Under the pieces are notes generated by a model. It did no database searches and was not told where the DNA came from. It saw only the letters and a program-made list of their open reading frames with translations. A program made the translations under genes and the position numbers. This document shows, one piece after another, positions 1 through 6,517 of a stretch of 9,035 bases of DNA. Every line of letters begins with the position of its first letter. Positions within the stretch are counted from its first letter, which is position 1. Source of the DNA: Fen-999 sp044220545 (lineage in GTDB: Bacteria > Pseudomonadota > Gammaproteobacteria > Burkholderiales > Rhodocyclaceae); contig JBGAQX010000071.1 of NCBI GenBank assembly GCA_044220545.1, positions 1 to 9,035 of the forward strand, written 5' to 3'.

Positions 1-171
1 TCGGACATCCTGTCGAAGGAAAGGATCAACGTCACCGCCGTGAACACGTTGTCGAAGGGCGGTACGGCGCGCATGGCCTTCACGGTGGAACTGGCCAATG
101 CCGGCCAGTTGCAGCGGGTGCTGAGTCTGGTCGGCGAGGTCGCCGGCGTGGCCAGCGTCAGGCGCGGCTAG
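1..171 (+). CDS. relA: RelA-type (p)ppGpp synthetase, C-terminal ACT domain (5' part outside window)
   Basis: Frame 1 is open from the first base to the TAG at 169-171, giving the last 56 residues of a protein that starts outside the window. The visible part reads SDILSKERINVTAVNTLSKG and ends in a hydrophobic, basic tail (GVASVRRG). This matches the ACT (regulatory) domain at the C-terminus of long RelA/SpoT-homologue enzymes, which make (p)ppGpp from ATP and GTP/GDP at the ribosome under amino-acid starvation. The pattern 'INVTAVNT...F.VE......L..VL..V..V.GV.S.RR' is the betaproteobacterial RelA type rather than SpoT, as I recall these families. The catalytic domains are not visible, so hydrolase or synthetase competence cannot be judged. 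The last 14 bases overlap the 3' end of a toxin gene on the other strand. RelA versus another RSH member is fairly sure but not proven. Confidence 0.85.
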   Translation, partial: SDILSKERINVTAVNTLSKGGTARMAFTVELANAGQLQRVLSLVGEVAGVASVRRG

Positions 172-550
172 TCATGTTGGTCCGCAGCCAAGAGGCGAAG
201 GCGGGTTCATCCATTTCACCGGCGGCGACCGCGAGCATGGCCTGGGTGGCCGAAACCTGGTTGGCGGTCAGGCGGTAGCCGTTCAAGGCGAGGAACAAAC
301 CAACGGCAAGGAAGGCTGCTCGCTTGTTGCCATCGACGAAGGGGTGATTCTTCGCCAGTCCGACCCCATAGGCGGCTGCAAGTTCGGCAATATCGGGTAG
401 CCCGTAGGCGGCCAGGTTGAGCGGACGAGCCAGCGCCGACTCGAGCAGCCCTTCATCTCGCAGCCCTGCCAGCCCCCCGTGCACGGCGAGGCTTTCGCCG
501 TGCAGGAGCAGCAGAGCTTGCTTGTCGATCCAGCGGGCAACGGTGCTCAC
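158..550 (-). CDS. doc: Doc/Fic family toxin of a type II toxin-antitoxin module
   Basis: A 130-residue protein, close to the usual size of Doc (death-on-curing) toxins. The active-site loop HPFVDGNKR lies at residues 69-77. It keeps the catalytic His69 and the Asp73, Asn75, Lys76 and Arg77 of the Doc variant of the Fic motif, with Lys where AMP-transferring Fic proteins have Gly. P1 Doc with this variant motif phosphorylates EF-Tu and stops translation; the same activity here is inference. The N-terminal GLRDEGLLESALARP stretch (residues 29-43) is also typical of Doc homologues. Translation starts at GTG 548-550, overlapping the antitoxin stop by 4 bases, with no clear Shine-Dalgarno sequence, which suggests translational coupling. 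The gene runs convergently into the end of relA and overlaps it by 14 bases. No frameshift or missing motif residue is seen, so the toxin looks intact. Confidence 0.9.
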   Translation of the reverse strand: MSTVARWIDKQALLLLHGESLAVHGGLAGLRDEGLLESALARPLNLAAYGLPDIAELAAAYGVGLAKNHPFVDGNKRAAFLAVGLFLALNGYRLTANQVSATQAMLAVAAGEMDEPAFASWLRTNMTSRA

Positions 551-774
551 TTGGCCAGCGCGTGAAAGGTGTCGCGATACTCCCGCATGAAGTCGCGGCC
601 AAGTTCGATCTGCTCGGCAACGTCGGGGTTATAGGGCGCCATCTGGTAGCCATCCGGCGATTCGGTGAGGAAGACCGCATCCCCTTTTTCCAGCTTCATA
701 CGAGCGATGGCCTCCTTGGGCAGGATGACGCCGAGCGAATTTCCGATCTGGGTAAGCTTGAGAGTGAAATGCAT
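547..774 (-). CDS. AbrB/MazE/SpoVT-type antitoxin paired with Doc
   Basis: A 75-residue protein. Residues 3-47 form a swapped-hairpin AbrB/MazE DNA-binding domain: KLTQIGNSLGVILPKEAI is the classic motif, followed by the second strand pair (KLEKGDAVFL). The charged, probably flexible tail (about residues 48-75, with NPDVAEQIELGRDFMREYRD) is where such antitoxins usually bind and neutralise the toxin. It is the first gene of the operon and overlaps the toxin start by 4 bases. Family behaviour predicts that it binds its own promoter, with the toxin as co-repressor; the TATAAC/GTTATA inverted repeat about 20 bases upstream of the ATG is the obvious candidate site. The classical partner of Doc is Phd, so this is an AbrB-type partner instead. 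No strong ribosome binding site is seen before ATG 772-774. Confidence 0.9.
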   Translation of the reverse strand: MHFTLKLTQIGNSLGVILPKEAIARMKLEKGDAVFLTESPDGYQMAPYNPDVAEQIELGRDFMREYRDTFHALAK

Positions 775-794
775 GGCTGGCCCCGGTGAAAGGT

Positions 795-810
795 TATAAC
801 GGTTGTTATA
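795..810. promoter_or_regulatory. Inverted repeat, candidate autoregulatory operator of the TA module
   Basis: TATAAC (795-800) and GTTATA (805-810) form a perfect 6-base inverted repeat around a GGTT spacer. The left half also belongs to an 8-base palindrome GTTATAAC (793-800), repeated imperfectly as GTTATATT at 805-812. The repeat covers the end of the -10 box and the predicted start point, where a repressor would block transcription. AbrB/MazE antitoxins typically bind such AT-rich palindromes in their own promoters. Function is inferred from position. Confidence 0.55.
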
Positions 811-836
811 TTAAGGATTGCCAAGCCGGAACTCAA
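808..836 (-). promoter_or_regulatory. Probable sigma70 promoter of the antitoxin-toxin operon
   Basis: Read on the minus strand, TTGAGT (836-831) and TAATAT (813-808) are separated by exactly 17 bases, a good match to -35 and -10 hexamers. Transcription would begin near 801, leaving a leader of about 27 bases before the antitoxin ATG at 774. The -35 lies only about 10 bases before the end of ppk (stop codon at 847-845), so the module has its own promoter packed against its neighbour. This local AT-rich patch stands out in otherwise GC-rich sequence. The assignment rests on sequence match only. Confidence 0.6.
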
Positions 837-844
837 GTGGACCG

Positions 845-2926
845 TCAGTCCTCATCGGCCATCAAGGCCAGCAGGGCCTCCTGGGCGCAGGCGCGGACGC
901 GGCGAGTCTGGCTGACGCCGTACTTTCCGGAGCTGTCCATCTCCCATGACTGGCAGTTGTCGTGCAGGTACAGGCGCAGGCCTTCCTTGATGACGCGGCG
1001 CTTCAGCTTCGGATCGAGCACCGGGAACACGACTTCGATGCGGCGGAAGAAGTTGCGCTCCATCCAGTCGGCGCTGCCGAGATAGACCTTCTCTTCGCCG
1101 TCGGCGTGGAAATAGAAGATGCGATGGTGTTCGAGAAAGCGGCCGATCACCGAGCGGACTCGAATGTGCTCGGAAAGCCCCTTGACACCGGGCCGGATGG
1201 CGCAGACACCCCGCACGATGAGGTCGATCTGCACGCCTGCCTGTGAGGCCTCGTACATCGCCTCGATGATTTCCGGTTCCAGCAGCGAGTTCATCTTGGC
1301 GATGATCTGGGCCTTGCGGCCGGCCCTGGCCGCCTCGGTTTCGGCGCGCACGGCGGCGAGCATGTTGTCGTGCAGGGTGAAGGGCGCCTGCCAGAGGTGC
1401 TTGAGCGCGCTGGCCTTGCCGAGGCCGGTGAGTTGCTTGAAGACCTCGTTGACGTCGGCGGCGATCTCCTCGTTGCAGGTGAGCAGGCCGAAGTCGGTAT
1501 AGAAGCGCGTGGTGCGCGGGTGGTAGTTGCCGGTGCCGAGATGCACGTAGCGGCGGTACCGGCCATCTTCGCGGCGCAGCACCATCAGCATCTTGGCGTG
1601 GGTCTTGTAGCCAAAGACGCCATAGACGACATGGGCGCCGACTTCTTCCAGCCGGGCGGCGATGTTGAGATTGGCCTCCTCGTCAAAGCGGGCCATCAGC
1701 TCCACCACCACCGTGACTTCCTTGCCCTTCTGGGCGGCGCGCAACAGGTGTTGCAGCAGCACCGAGTCGGTGCCGGTGCGATAGACGGTCATGCGGATCG
1801 CCACCACCTGCGGATCGTCGGCGGCCTGCTCCAGCAACTGGATGACAGGCGCGAACGACTGGAAGGGATGGTGCAGCAACACGTCCTCCTTGCGCAGCAC
1901 GTCGAAGATCTGGGGCCGTTTGGACAGTGCCTTGGGCAGGCCGGGCTGGAAAGGCGGGTACTTGAGGTCGGGTCGTTCCACGCGGTCCGGAACCGACATC
2001 AGTCGGACCAGGTTCACGATGCCGGGCGCCCGGTACAGGTCGGCCGGATCCAGGCCAAACTGTTGGAGCAGGAATTCGGCCATTGTCTCGGAGCAGTTGT
2101 CAGCCACTTCCAGGCGCACGGCGTCGCCGAAATGGCGCTGCGGCAGCTCGCCTTGCAGGGCGGTGCGCAGGTTTTTCACTTCCTCGTCGTCCACCCACAG
2201 GTCGGAGTTGCGGGTGACGCGAAACTGGTAGCAGCCGAGTACGTCCATGCCGGCGAACAGTTCGCCGACGTGGCGATGCAGGATCGACGACAGGAAGACG
2301 AAGCCGTGCTCGACGCCGGTGAGCTCCCGGGGCAACTGGATGACGCGCGGCAACGCGCGTGGCGCCTGGACGATGGCGGCGCCGCCAGCGCGACCGAAGG
2401 CGTCCTTGCCTTCCAGTTCGACGGCGAAGTTCAAGCTCTTGTTGAGCACTCTCGGGAAGGGATGGACGGGGTCGAGGCCGATCGGGGTCAGTACCGGCAT
2501 CACTTCGCGGAAGAAGAAGTCGCGGATCCACTCGCTCTGCTCGGGCGTCCAGGTGCTGCGCTTGTAGAAGTGGATGTCCTCGGCGGCCAGCGCCGGCAGT
2601 ATCACGCCATTGAGCAAGGCATATTGCTCGGCGATCAGAGTGTGGGCCTCGAGGGTGACGCGGCGGAACACCTCGTGGGGCGACAGGCCATCGACGCCGG
2701 TGGCGTGGCCGCCCAGTTTGATCTGTTCCTTGAGGCCGGCGACGCGAATCTCGAAGAACTCGTCCAGGTTGGACGAGACGATGCAGAGGAAGCGTACCCG
2801 CTCCAGCAGGGGCACCCGGGCGTCGGCGGCCTGGGCCAGGACGCGGCGGTTGAAGGCGAGCAGCGACAACTCGCGGTTGATGTAGTGTTCCGGTGGGTGG
2901 CGGTGGGCGGAAAATGCGCTGTTCAT
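845..2926 (-). CDS. ppk: Polyphosphate kinase 1 (PPK1)
   Basis: This 693-residue protein matches the usual length of PPK1 (E. coli 688). The enzyme polymerises the gamma-phosphate of ATP into inorganic polyphosphate at the inner membrane and also runs in reverse. The N-terminal domain starts with YINRELSLLAFNRRVLAQA. The first PLD-like domain carries KTHAKMLMV, whose His443 is the equivalent of the autophosphorylated His435 of E. coli, followed by RYVHLGTGNYHPRTTRFYTD. The second carries RFLEHHRIFYF with His600 (equivalent of His592) and the VYLGSADWMERN motif. Both catalytic histidines are present at the same offset from E. coli, so the enzyme looks complete. The start is ATG 2924-2926, which places the conserved INRELS motif near residue 16; the ribosome binding site is weak. 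It is transcribed divergently from ppx rather than forming a ppk-ppx operon as in E. coli. A Pho-box-like repeat lies upstream. Confidence 0.97.
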   Translation of the reverse strand: MNSAFSAHRHPPEHYINRELSLLAFNRRVLAQAADARVPLLERVRFLCIVSSNLDEFFEIRVAGLKEQIKLGGHATGVDGLSPHEVFRRVTLEAHTLIAEQYALLNGVILPALAAEDIHFYKRSTWTPEQSEWIRDFFFREVMPVLTPIGLDPVHPFPRVLNKSLNFAVELEGKDAFGRAGGAAIVQAPRALPRVIQLPRELTGVEHGFVFLSSILHRHVGELFAGMDVLGCYQFRVTRNSDLWVDDEEVKNLRTALQGELPQRHFGDAVRLEVADNCSETMAEFLLQQFGLDPADLYRAPGIVNLVRLMSVPDRVERPDLKYPPFQPGLPKALSKRPQIFDVLRKEDVLLHHPFQSFAPVIQLLEQAADDPQVVAIRMTVYRTGTDSVLLQHLLRAAQKGKEVTVVVELMARFDEEANLNIAARLEEVGAHVVYGVFGYKTHAKMLMVLRREDGRYRRYVHLGTGNYHPRTTRFYTDFGLLTCNEEIAADVNEVFKQLTGLGKASALKHLWQAPFTLHDNMLAAVRAETEAARAGRKAQIIAKMNSLLEPEIIEAMYEASQAGVQIDLIVRGVCAIRPGVKGLSEHIRVRSVIGRFLEHHRIFYFHADGEEKVYLGSADWMERNFFRRIEVVFPVLDPKLKRRVIKEGLRLYLHDNCQSWEMDSSGKYGVSQTRRVRACAQEALLALMADED

Positions 2927-2958
2927 GGTGGTCGGGCGGTAGTGGAGCGGGTGGCGCC

Positions 2959-2992
2959 ATACTATGACACTTCCGTTACCGTGGCGTTACCA
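2959..2992 (-). promoter_or_regulatory. Pho-box-like triple direct repeat and -10 upstream of ppk
   Basis: On the minus strand three 7-base units, TGGTAAC (2992-2986), CGGTAAC (2981-2975) and GTGTCAT (2970-2964), are separated by exactly 4 bases each, giving the 11-base period of a PhoB binding site (consensus unit CTGTCAT). Unit matches are about 4, 5 and 6 of 7. A -10-like TAGTAT lies at 2964-2959, 10 bases after the second unit, and no -35 hexamer is found at the proper distance. That is what an activator-dependent Pho promoter looks like. The start point would be near 2952, with a leader of about 25 bases. The first two units are weak matches, so this is a candidate only. Confidence 0.4.
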
Positions 2993-3018
2993 AGCCGAAC
3001 TGGACTTGCCCGGGCGCC

Positions 3019-3046
3019 TTGGTGCGCCACGGCCCGATGCTAGAAT
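3019..3046 (+). promoter_or_regulatory. Probable sigma70 (extended -10) promoter of ppx
   Basis: TAGAAT at 3041-3046 is a 5/6 match to the -10 consensus and is preceded by TGC at 3038-3040, which makes an extended -10. TTGGTG at 3019-3024, 16 bases upstream, is a weak -35 (3/6). Transcription would start near 3053, about 24 bases before the GTG start of ppx. The spacing to the neighbouring genes means this promoter may also serve the whole downstream lipid-transport operon. A short hairpin, GGCGC/GCGCC (3013-3017 and 3024-3028), overlaps the -35. Confidence 0.6.
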
Positions 3047-3076
3047 CCGCCGGTCTTCGAACCGGGGTTTGCCGTC

Positions 3077-4579
3077 GTGGCTCACGAGTTGATCGCCGCA
3101 GTCGATTTGGGCTCCAACAGTTTCCGTCTCCAGGTGGGGCGGGTGGTCGGCAACCAGATCTATCCCCAGGATTCACTCAAGGAGGCGGTGCGGCTGGCCG
3201 CCGGCCTGACGGTGGAACGAACCCTCGATGGTCCCTCGCAATTGCGTGCTTTGGCGGCGCTGGCGCGCTTCGGCGAGCGTTTGCGAGGTTTTCCGACCGA
3301 CGCCGTGCGGGTCGTTGCCACCAATACCCTGCGGGTGGCCAAGAATGCGCCACAGTTTCTGCCCGAGGCGGAAGCGGCGCTGGGCTTCCCGATCGAGGTG
3401 ATCGCCGGGCGTGAGGAAGCGCGCCTGATCTACCTGGGTGTGGCCCACAGCCTGGCCAATCCGCGGACCCAGCAACTGGTCGTGGACATTGGTGGCGGCT
3501 CCACCGAGTTGATTGTCGGGCGCCACTTCAAGCCGTTGCAACTGGAATCGCTCTACATGGGCTGCGTCAGCTACAGCCTGCGCTACTTTCCGGGCGGCCG
3601 GATCGACAAGAAAGGCATGAAGGATGCCGAGCTGGCGGCGCGCAAGGAGCTGCAAGCCATTGTCCATGCCTACCGGGCGACCGGCTGGGAGGAGGCGGTC
3701 GGTTCTTCCGGCACCGCCAAGGCCCTGGTCGATCTCCTGGAACTGAACGGTTTGTCCGACGGGGGCATCACCGGTGACGGGCTCGACAAATTGCGGGCCC
3801 TGCTGGTGCGGGCCGGCGATGTCGGTCGTCTGAACCTCCAGGGCTTGCGCGCCGACCGGATACCGGTGCTGCCCGGCGGCGTGGCGATCATGTCGGCGGT
3901 GTTCAAGGAGTTCGGCATCGAACGCATGGTGTTCTCGGAAGGCGCGTTGCGGCTCGGCGTGCTCTACGACCTGCTTGGCCGCTATCACCACGACGACCTG
4001 CGCGAGGCGACCGTCGGCCATTTCATGCGGCGTTACGAGGTGGACCCGCGGCAGGCGGAACGCGTCGGCCGGACGGCGTTCGTCCTGCTCGGGCAACTGA
4101 TGCCGGAGGTGGCCGCCGACCCCGACCATGCCGATGCCCAAACCCTGGTCTGGGCCGCGCGCCTGCACGAGATTGGCGTGTCCCTGGCGCACTCCAGCTA
4201 CCACAAGCACAGCGCCTACATTCTCGGCAATGCCGACATGCCCGGCTTTTCGCGCCGCGACCAGGCGCGTCTGGCGCGCCTGGTGCTTGCCCATCGGGGC
4301 AAGCTGGAACGGGTATTGCCGGCGATGGTCGAGGTACGCGACTGGCTGCTCATCTTTGCCTTGCGCATCGCCGCGTTGCTGCATCGCGCCCGCGACGACA
4401 GCGGCCAACTGCCTGTCCACGCTTCCTTGCTGCCGCGCGGGTTTCAACTTCAGATCGACGCCGGCTGGCTGAACGAGTCGCCCCTGACCGCCTCGACGCT
4501 GCAAGAGGAAGTGCGCCAGTGGTCTGGCATCGGCATCGAGCTGCAGGTCAAGAGCCAGCGCAAACAGGCCGCGCGGTGA
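3077..4579 (+). CDS. ppx: Exopolyphosphatase (Ppx/GppA family)
   Basis: This 500-residue protein of the Ppx/GppA branch of the actin-like ATPase superfamily removes terminal phosphates from polyphosphate and so opposes PPK. The first phosphate-binding loop DLGSNSFRL is at residues 10-18, GREEARLIYLG near 111-121 supplies the catalytic glutamate region (Glu113/114), and the second loop DIGGGSTEL is at 137-145. The C-terminal HD-like half follows, with ARLHEIG (His364) and YHKHSAYIL (His376, His378), as in long Ppx proteins (E. coli 513 residues). GTG at 3077-3079 is chosen because it puts the first loop ten residues from the start, as in homologues; no nearby ATG does so. The gene could also act on pppGpp as GppA does, which sequence alone cannot exclude. 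It is divergent from ppk and followed after 22 bases by the permease gene, suggesting co-transcription with a lipid transporter. Confidence 0.95.
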   Translation: MAHELIAAVDLGSNSFRLQVGRVVGNQIYPQDSLKEAVRLAAGLTVERTLDGPSQLRALAALARFGERLRGFPTDAVRVVATNTLRVAKNAPQFLPEAEAALGFPIEVIAGREEARLIYLGVAHSLANPRTQQLVVDIGGGSTELIVGRHFKPLQLESLYMGCVSYSLRYFPGGRIDKKGMKDAELAARKELQAIVHAYRATGWEEAVGSSGTAKALVDLLELNGLSDGGITGDGLDKLRALLVRAGDVGRLNLQGLRADRIPVLPGGVAIMSAVFKEFGIERMVFSEGALRLGVLYDLLGRYHHDDLREATVGHFMRRYEVDPRQAERVGRTAFVLLGQLMPEVAADPDHADAQTLVWAARLHEIGVSLAHSSYHKHSAYILGNADMPGFSRRDQARLARLVLAHRGKLERVLPAMVEVRDWLLIFALRIAALLHRARDDSGQLPVHASLLPRGFQLQIDAGWLNESPLTASTLQEEVRQWSGIGIELQVKSQRKQAAR

Positions 4580-4601
4580 TCGACTTCCGGTCGCAAGCCT
4601 C

Positions 4602-5723
4602 ATGGCCATGAACGACGCGCGCATCGAAGTGTCGACGCGCCCCGGCGGCGGCCCGGCGGTCACGCTGTCGGGTCGCTGGACCTTGACCGCCATCGGTTCC
4701 CGGAACAAGGAGATGGTCGGGCGCTTGAACGCGGTCGGCGCGCCGGCCGCCTGGGATTGCCGGCCGATCGAGCAGCTCGACAGCGCCGGCGCGGTACTGC
4801 TCTGGCGAACCTGGGGCAGACGACTGCCCGCCGACCTCCAGATCAGTCCGGAACAGTTGCGGATCTTCGACCGTATAGCCGCCGCCGACCGCCAGGAGCC
4901 GCCGAGCGCGGCACCGTCATCGATCTTCGACTGGTTGCTGAATATCGGCAAGCACATGATCGGCTTTGGCGCCCATCTGCTCGATTTCCTGGCGCTGGTC
5001 GGGCAGGTGATGCTCGATCTGGCGCGGGTGGTCCGCCATCCTGGCGAACTGCCCGGCCGGGAGATTTCCGCCAACCTGTACAAGAGCGGCGTGCGCGCCA
5101 TGCCGGTTTCGGCGCTGGTCGGTTTCCTGATCGGCATCGTGCTTTCCTATCTCTCGGCCCTCCAGTTGCGCCAGTTCGGTGCGGATGTCTTCATTGTCGA
5201 TATCCTCGGCATGGGCATCATCCGTGAACTGGGGCCGGTGCTGGCCGCCGTGCTGGTTGCCGGGCGCTCCGGTTCGGCGATGACCGCGCAACTGGGTGTG
5301 ATGCGCGTCACCGAAGAGATCGACGCCCTGGCGACCATGGGTGTGCCGCGCAGCTTGCGGCTGATCTTGCCCAAGGTGGTGGCCATGGCCGTGGCCATGC
5401 CACTACTGGTGCTCTGGATCAGCGTCATCGCCCTGGCCGGGGGCATGGTGGCGGCGCAGATCCAGCTCGATATCGGCTACCAGGTCTTCTTCGATCAGTT
5501 GCCGAAGGCGGTGCCGGTGGCCAACCTGTGGATCGGCCTGACCAAGGGCCTGTTCTTCGGTGTCTTCATCGCCCTGGTGGCCTGCCATTTCGGGCTGCGC
5601 GTGCAGCCCAACACCGAGAGCCTGTCGGCCAATACCACGGCCTCGGTGGTGAGTTCGATCACGGTGGTGATCCTGGTCGATGCCGTGTTCGCCATCGTCA
5701 CCCGTTCCATCGGGGTGCCGTGA
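4602..5723 (+). CDS. MlaE-family ABC lipid-transport permease with fused N-terminal STAS domain
   Basis: A 373-residue protein in two parts. Residues about 8-95 form a STAS (MlaB-like) domain, with the VTLSGRWTL strand and the helix-cap motif LDSAGAVLLWR (Asp60-Ser61). Residues about 120-373 form an MlaE permease. Its first clear membrane segment starts near Met167, and the family signature follows: RELGPVLAAVLVAGRSGSAM (from about 208) and TEEIDALATMGV (237-248). Further hydrophobic segments are near 254-283, 308-329 and 344-370. In E. coli, MlaE and MlaB are separate proteins and MlaB is needed for the activity and stability of the MlaFE complex; here the two are one chain. The likely role is moving phospholipid or another hydrophobic molecule across the inner membrane with the downstream ATPase and MCE protein. 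ATG 4602 or ATG 4608 could be the start, and neither has a clear Shine-Dalgarno sequence. The stop overlaps the ATPase start by one base. Confidence 0.9.
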   Translation: MAMNDARIEVSTRPGGGPAVTLSGRWTLTAIGSRNKEMVGRLNAVGAPAAWDCRPIEQLDSAGAVLLWRTWGRRLPADLQISPEQLRIFDRIAAADRQEPPSAAPSSIFDWLLNIGKHMIGFGAHLLDFLALVGQVMLDLARVVRHPGELPGREISANLYKSGVRAMPVSALVGFLIGIVLSYLSALQLRQFGADVFIVDILGMGIIRELGPVLAAVLVAGRSGSAMTAQLGVMRVTEEIDALATMGVPRSLRLILPKVVAMAVAMPLLVLWISVIALAGGMVAAQIQLDIGYQVFFDQLPKAVPVANLWIGLTKGLFFGVFIALVACHFGLRVQPNTESLSANTTASVVSSITVVILVDAVFAIVTRSIGVP

Positions 5724-6508
5724 TGGCGACGCCATCGACCGCGCCGGTCATCGAGGTTCGCGACCTGTCGACCCGCTTCGGGGAAGTCTGGGTGCATCGC
5801 GGTCTCGAGCTCAACGTCGCCGCGGGGGAGATGGTGTCCCTGGTCGGCGGCTCCGGCAGCGGCAAGACGACGCTCCTGCGCCAGTTGCTGGGCCTGTTGC
5901 TGCCCACCCAGGGAGATATCCGCGTGTTCGGCGAGCCGCTGTTCGGCGGTGGCCTGGATAGGGAGCGGTCGTTGCGGCGCCGTTTCGGCGTGCTGTTCCA
6001 GCAGGGCGCGCTGTTTTCGGCCTTCACCGTCTTCGACAATGTTGCCTTCCAGTTGCGCGAGCTGAAGCGCTTCGACGAGGCGACCATTCGCGACCTGGTG
6101 ATGCTCAAGCTGGACATGGTGGAACTGCTGCCACGCCAGGCCCGGCTGATGCCGGCGGAGCTGTCCGGTGGCATGATCAAGCGCGTGGCGCTGGCGCGCG
6201 CCCTGGCGCTCGACCCCGAGCTGCTGCTGCTCGACGAGCCGACGGCCGGCCTCGACCCGGATCGCGCCGACAGTTTCGTCCGCCTGATCAGCTCGCTGGG
6301 TCGGGAGCTTGGTCTGACCGTGGTGCTGGTCACCCACGATCTCGATACGCTGGCCGCCCTGTCGACCCGCGTCGCGGTTCTGGCCGAGCAGCGCATCCTC
6401 GCTTGCGGTCCGATCGCCGACGTGATTCGCATCGATCATCCCTTCATCCAGAATTTCTTCCTGTCCGAGCGGAGCATCCGTGTGCTCCAGAACCTCGGCC
6501 TCCGGTAA
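5723..6508 (+). CDS. MlaF-like ABC transporter ATPase
   Basis: A 261-residue ATP-binding subunit with every ABC motif. Walker A GGSGSGKTT is at residues 42-50, a Q-loop (FQQGALFSAFTVFDN) follows, the signature LSGGMIKRVALARALA starts at 147, Walker B LLLLDEPTAGLDPD spans about 167-180, and the switch His205 is in VTHD. The 'LSGGM.KRVALARA' form of the signature and the 'GALF.S.TVFDNVAF' Q-loop are typical of the MlaF/MkI branch that works with MlaE permeases. The start ATG 5723-5725 sits in TGATG with the permease stop, and GGGGTG 5 bases upstream can serve as a ribosome binding site. An in-frame GTG immediately before it at 5720 is possible. The reading frame stays open further upstream, but that part lies inside the permease gene and has no ABC homology. 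It probably forms a dimer on the cytoplasmic face of the permease. Confidence 0.95.
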   Translation: MATPSTAPVIEVRDLSTRFGEVWVHRGLELNVAAGEMVSLVGGSGSGKTTLLRQLLGLLLPTQGDIRVFGEPLFGGGLDRERSLRRRFGVLFQQGALFSAFTVFDNVAFQLRELKRFDEATIRDLVMLKLDMVELLPRQARLMPAELSGGMIKRVALARALALDPELLLLDEPTAGLDPDRADSFVRLISSLGRELGLTVVLVTHDLDTLAALSTRVAVLAEQRILACGPIADVIRIDHPFIQNFFLSERSIRVLQNLGLR

Positions 6509-6517
6509 AGTTCCCCC

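Noticed and set aside
158..774. TA module as part of a larger mobile element
   Set aside because: I looked for flanking direct repeats, inverted repeats, transposase or integrase genes at both edges and saw none; only the two-gene module is present.
786..1085. Small plus-strand frame starting beside the TA promoter
   Set aside because: Most of it is antisense to the end of ppk and it has no ribosome binding site or family resemblance.
1370..3043. A 557-codon open frame on the plus strand, antisense to ppk
   Set aside because: It mirrors the codon structure of ppk, which is unmistakable on the other strand. In high-GC genes the antisense frames often stay open. The predicted protein is rich in Gln, His, Val and Gly with no recognisable domain.
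3050..3065. CCGGT-CTTCGA-ACCGG hairpin just before ppx as a riboswitch or attenuator
   Set aside because: The 5-base stem is short, there is no competing structure or U-run, and the predicted transcription start falls inside it.
3173..5137. A 654-codon open frame on the minus strand, antisense to ppx and the permease
   Set aside because: It spans two well-supported genes on the plus strand, has shadow-like composition and shows no family motif.
5528..5722. Extended N-terminus for the ATPase
   Set aside because: The frame is open upstream, but this part overlaps the permease gene and reads as low-complexity Arg/Gly sequence. ATG 5723 gives a normal-length ATPase with the first strand in place.
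5495..6439. Long minus-strand open frame opposite the permease end and ATPase
   Set aside because: The ATPase on the plus strand carries all ABC motifs; the antisense product is Gln/His/Arg-rich with no domain.
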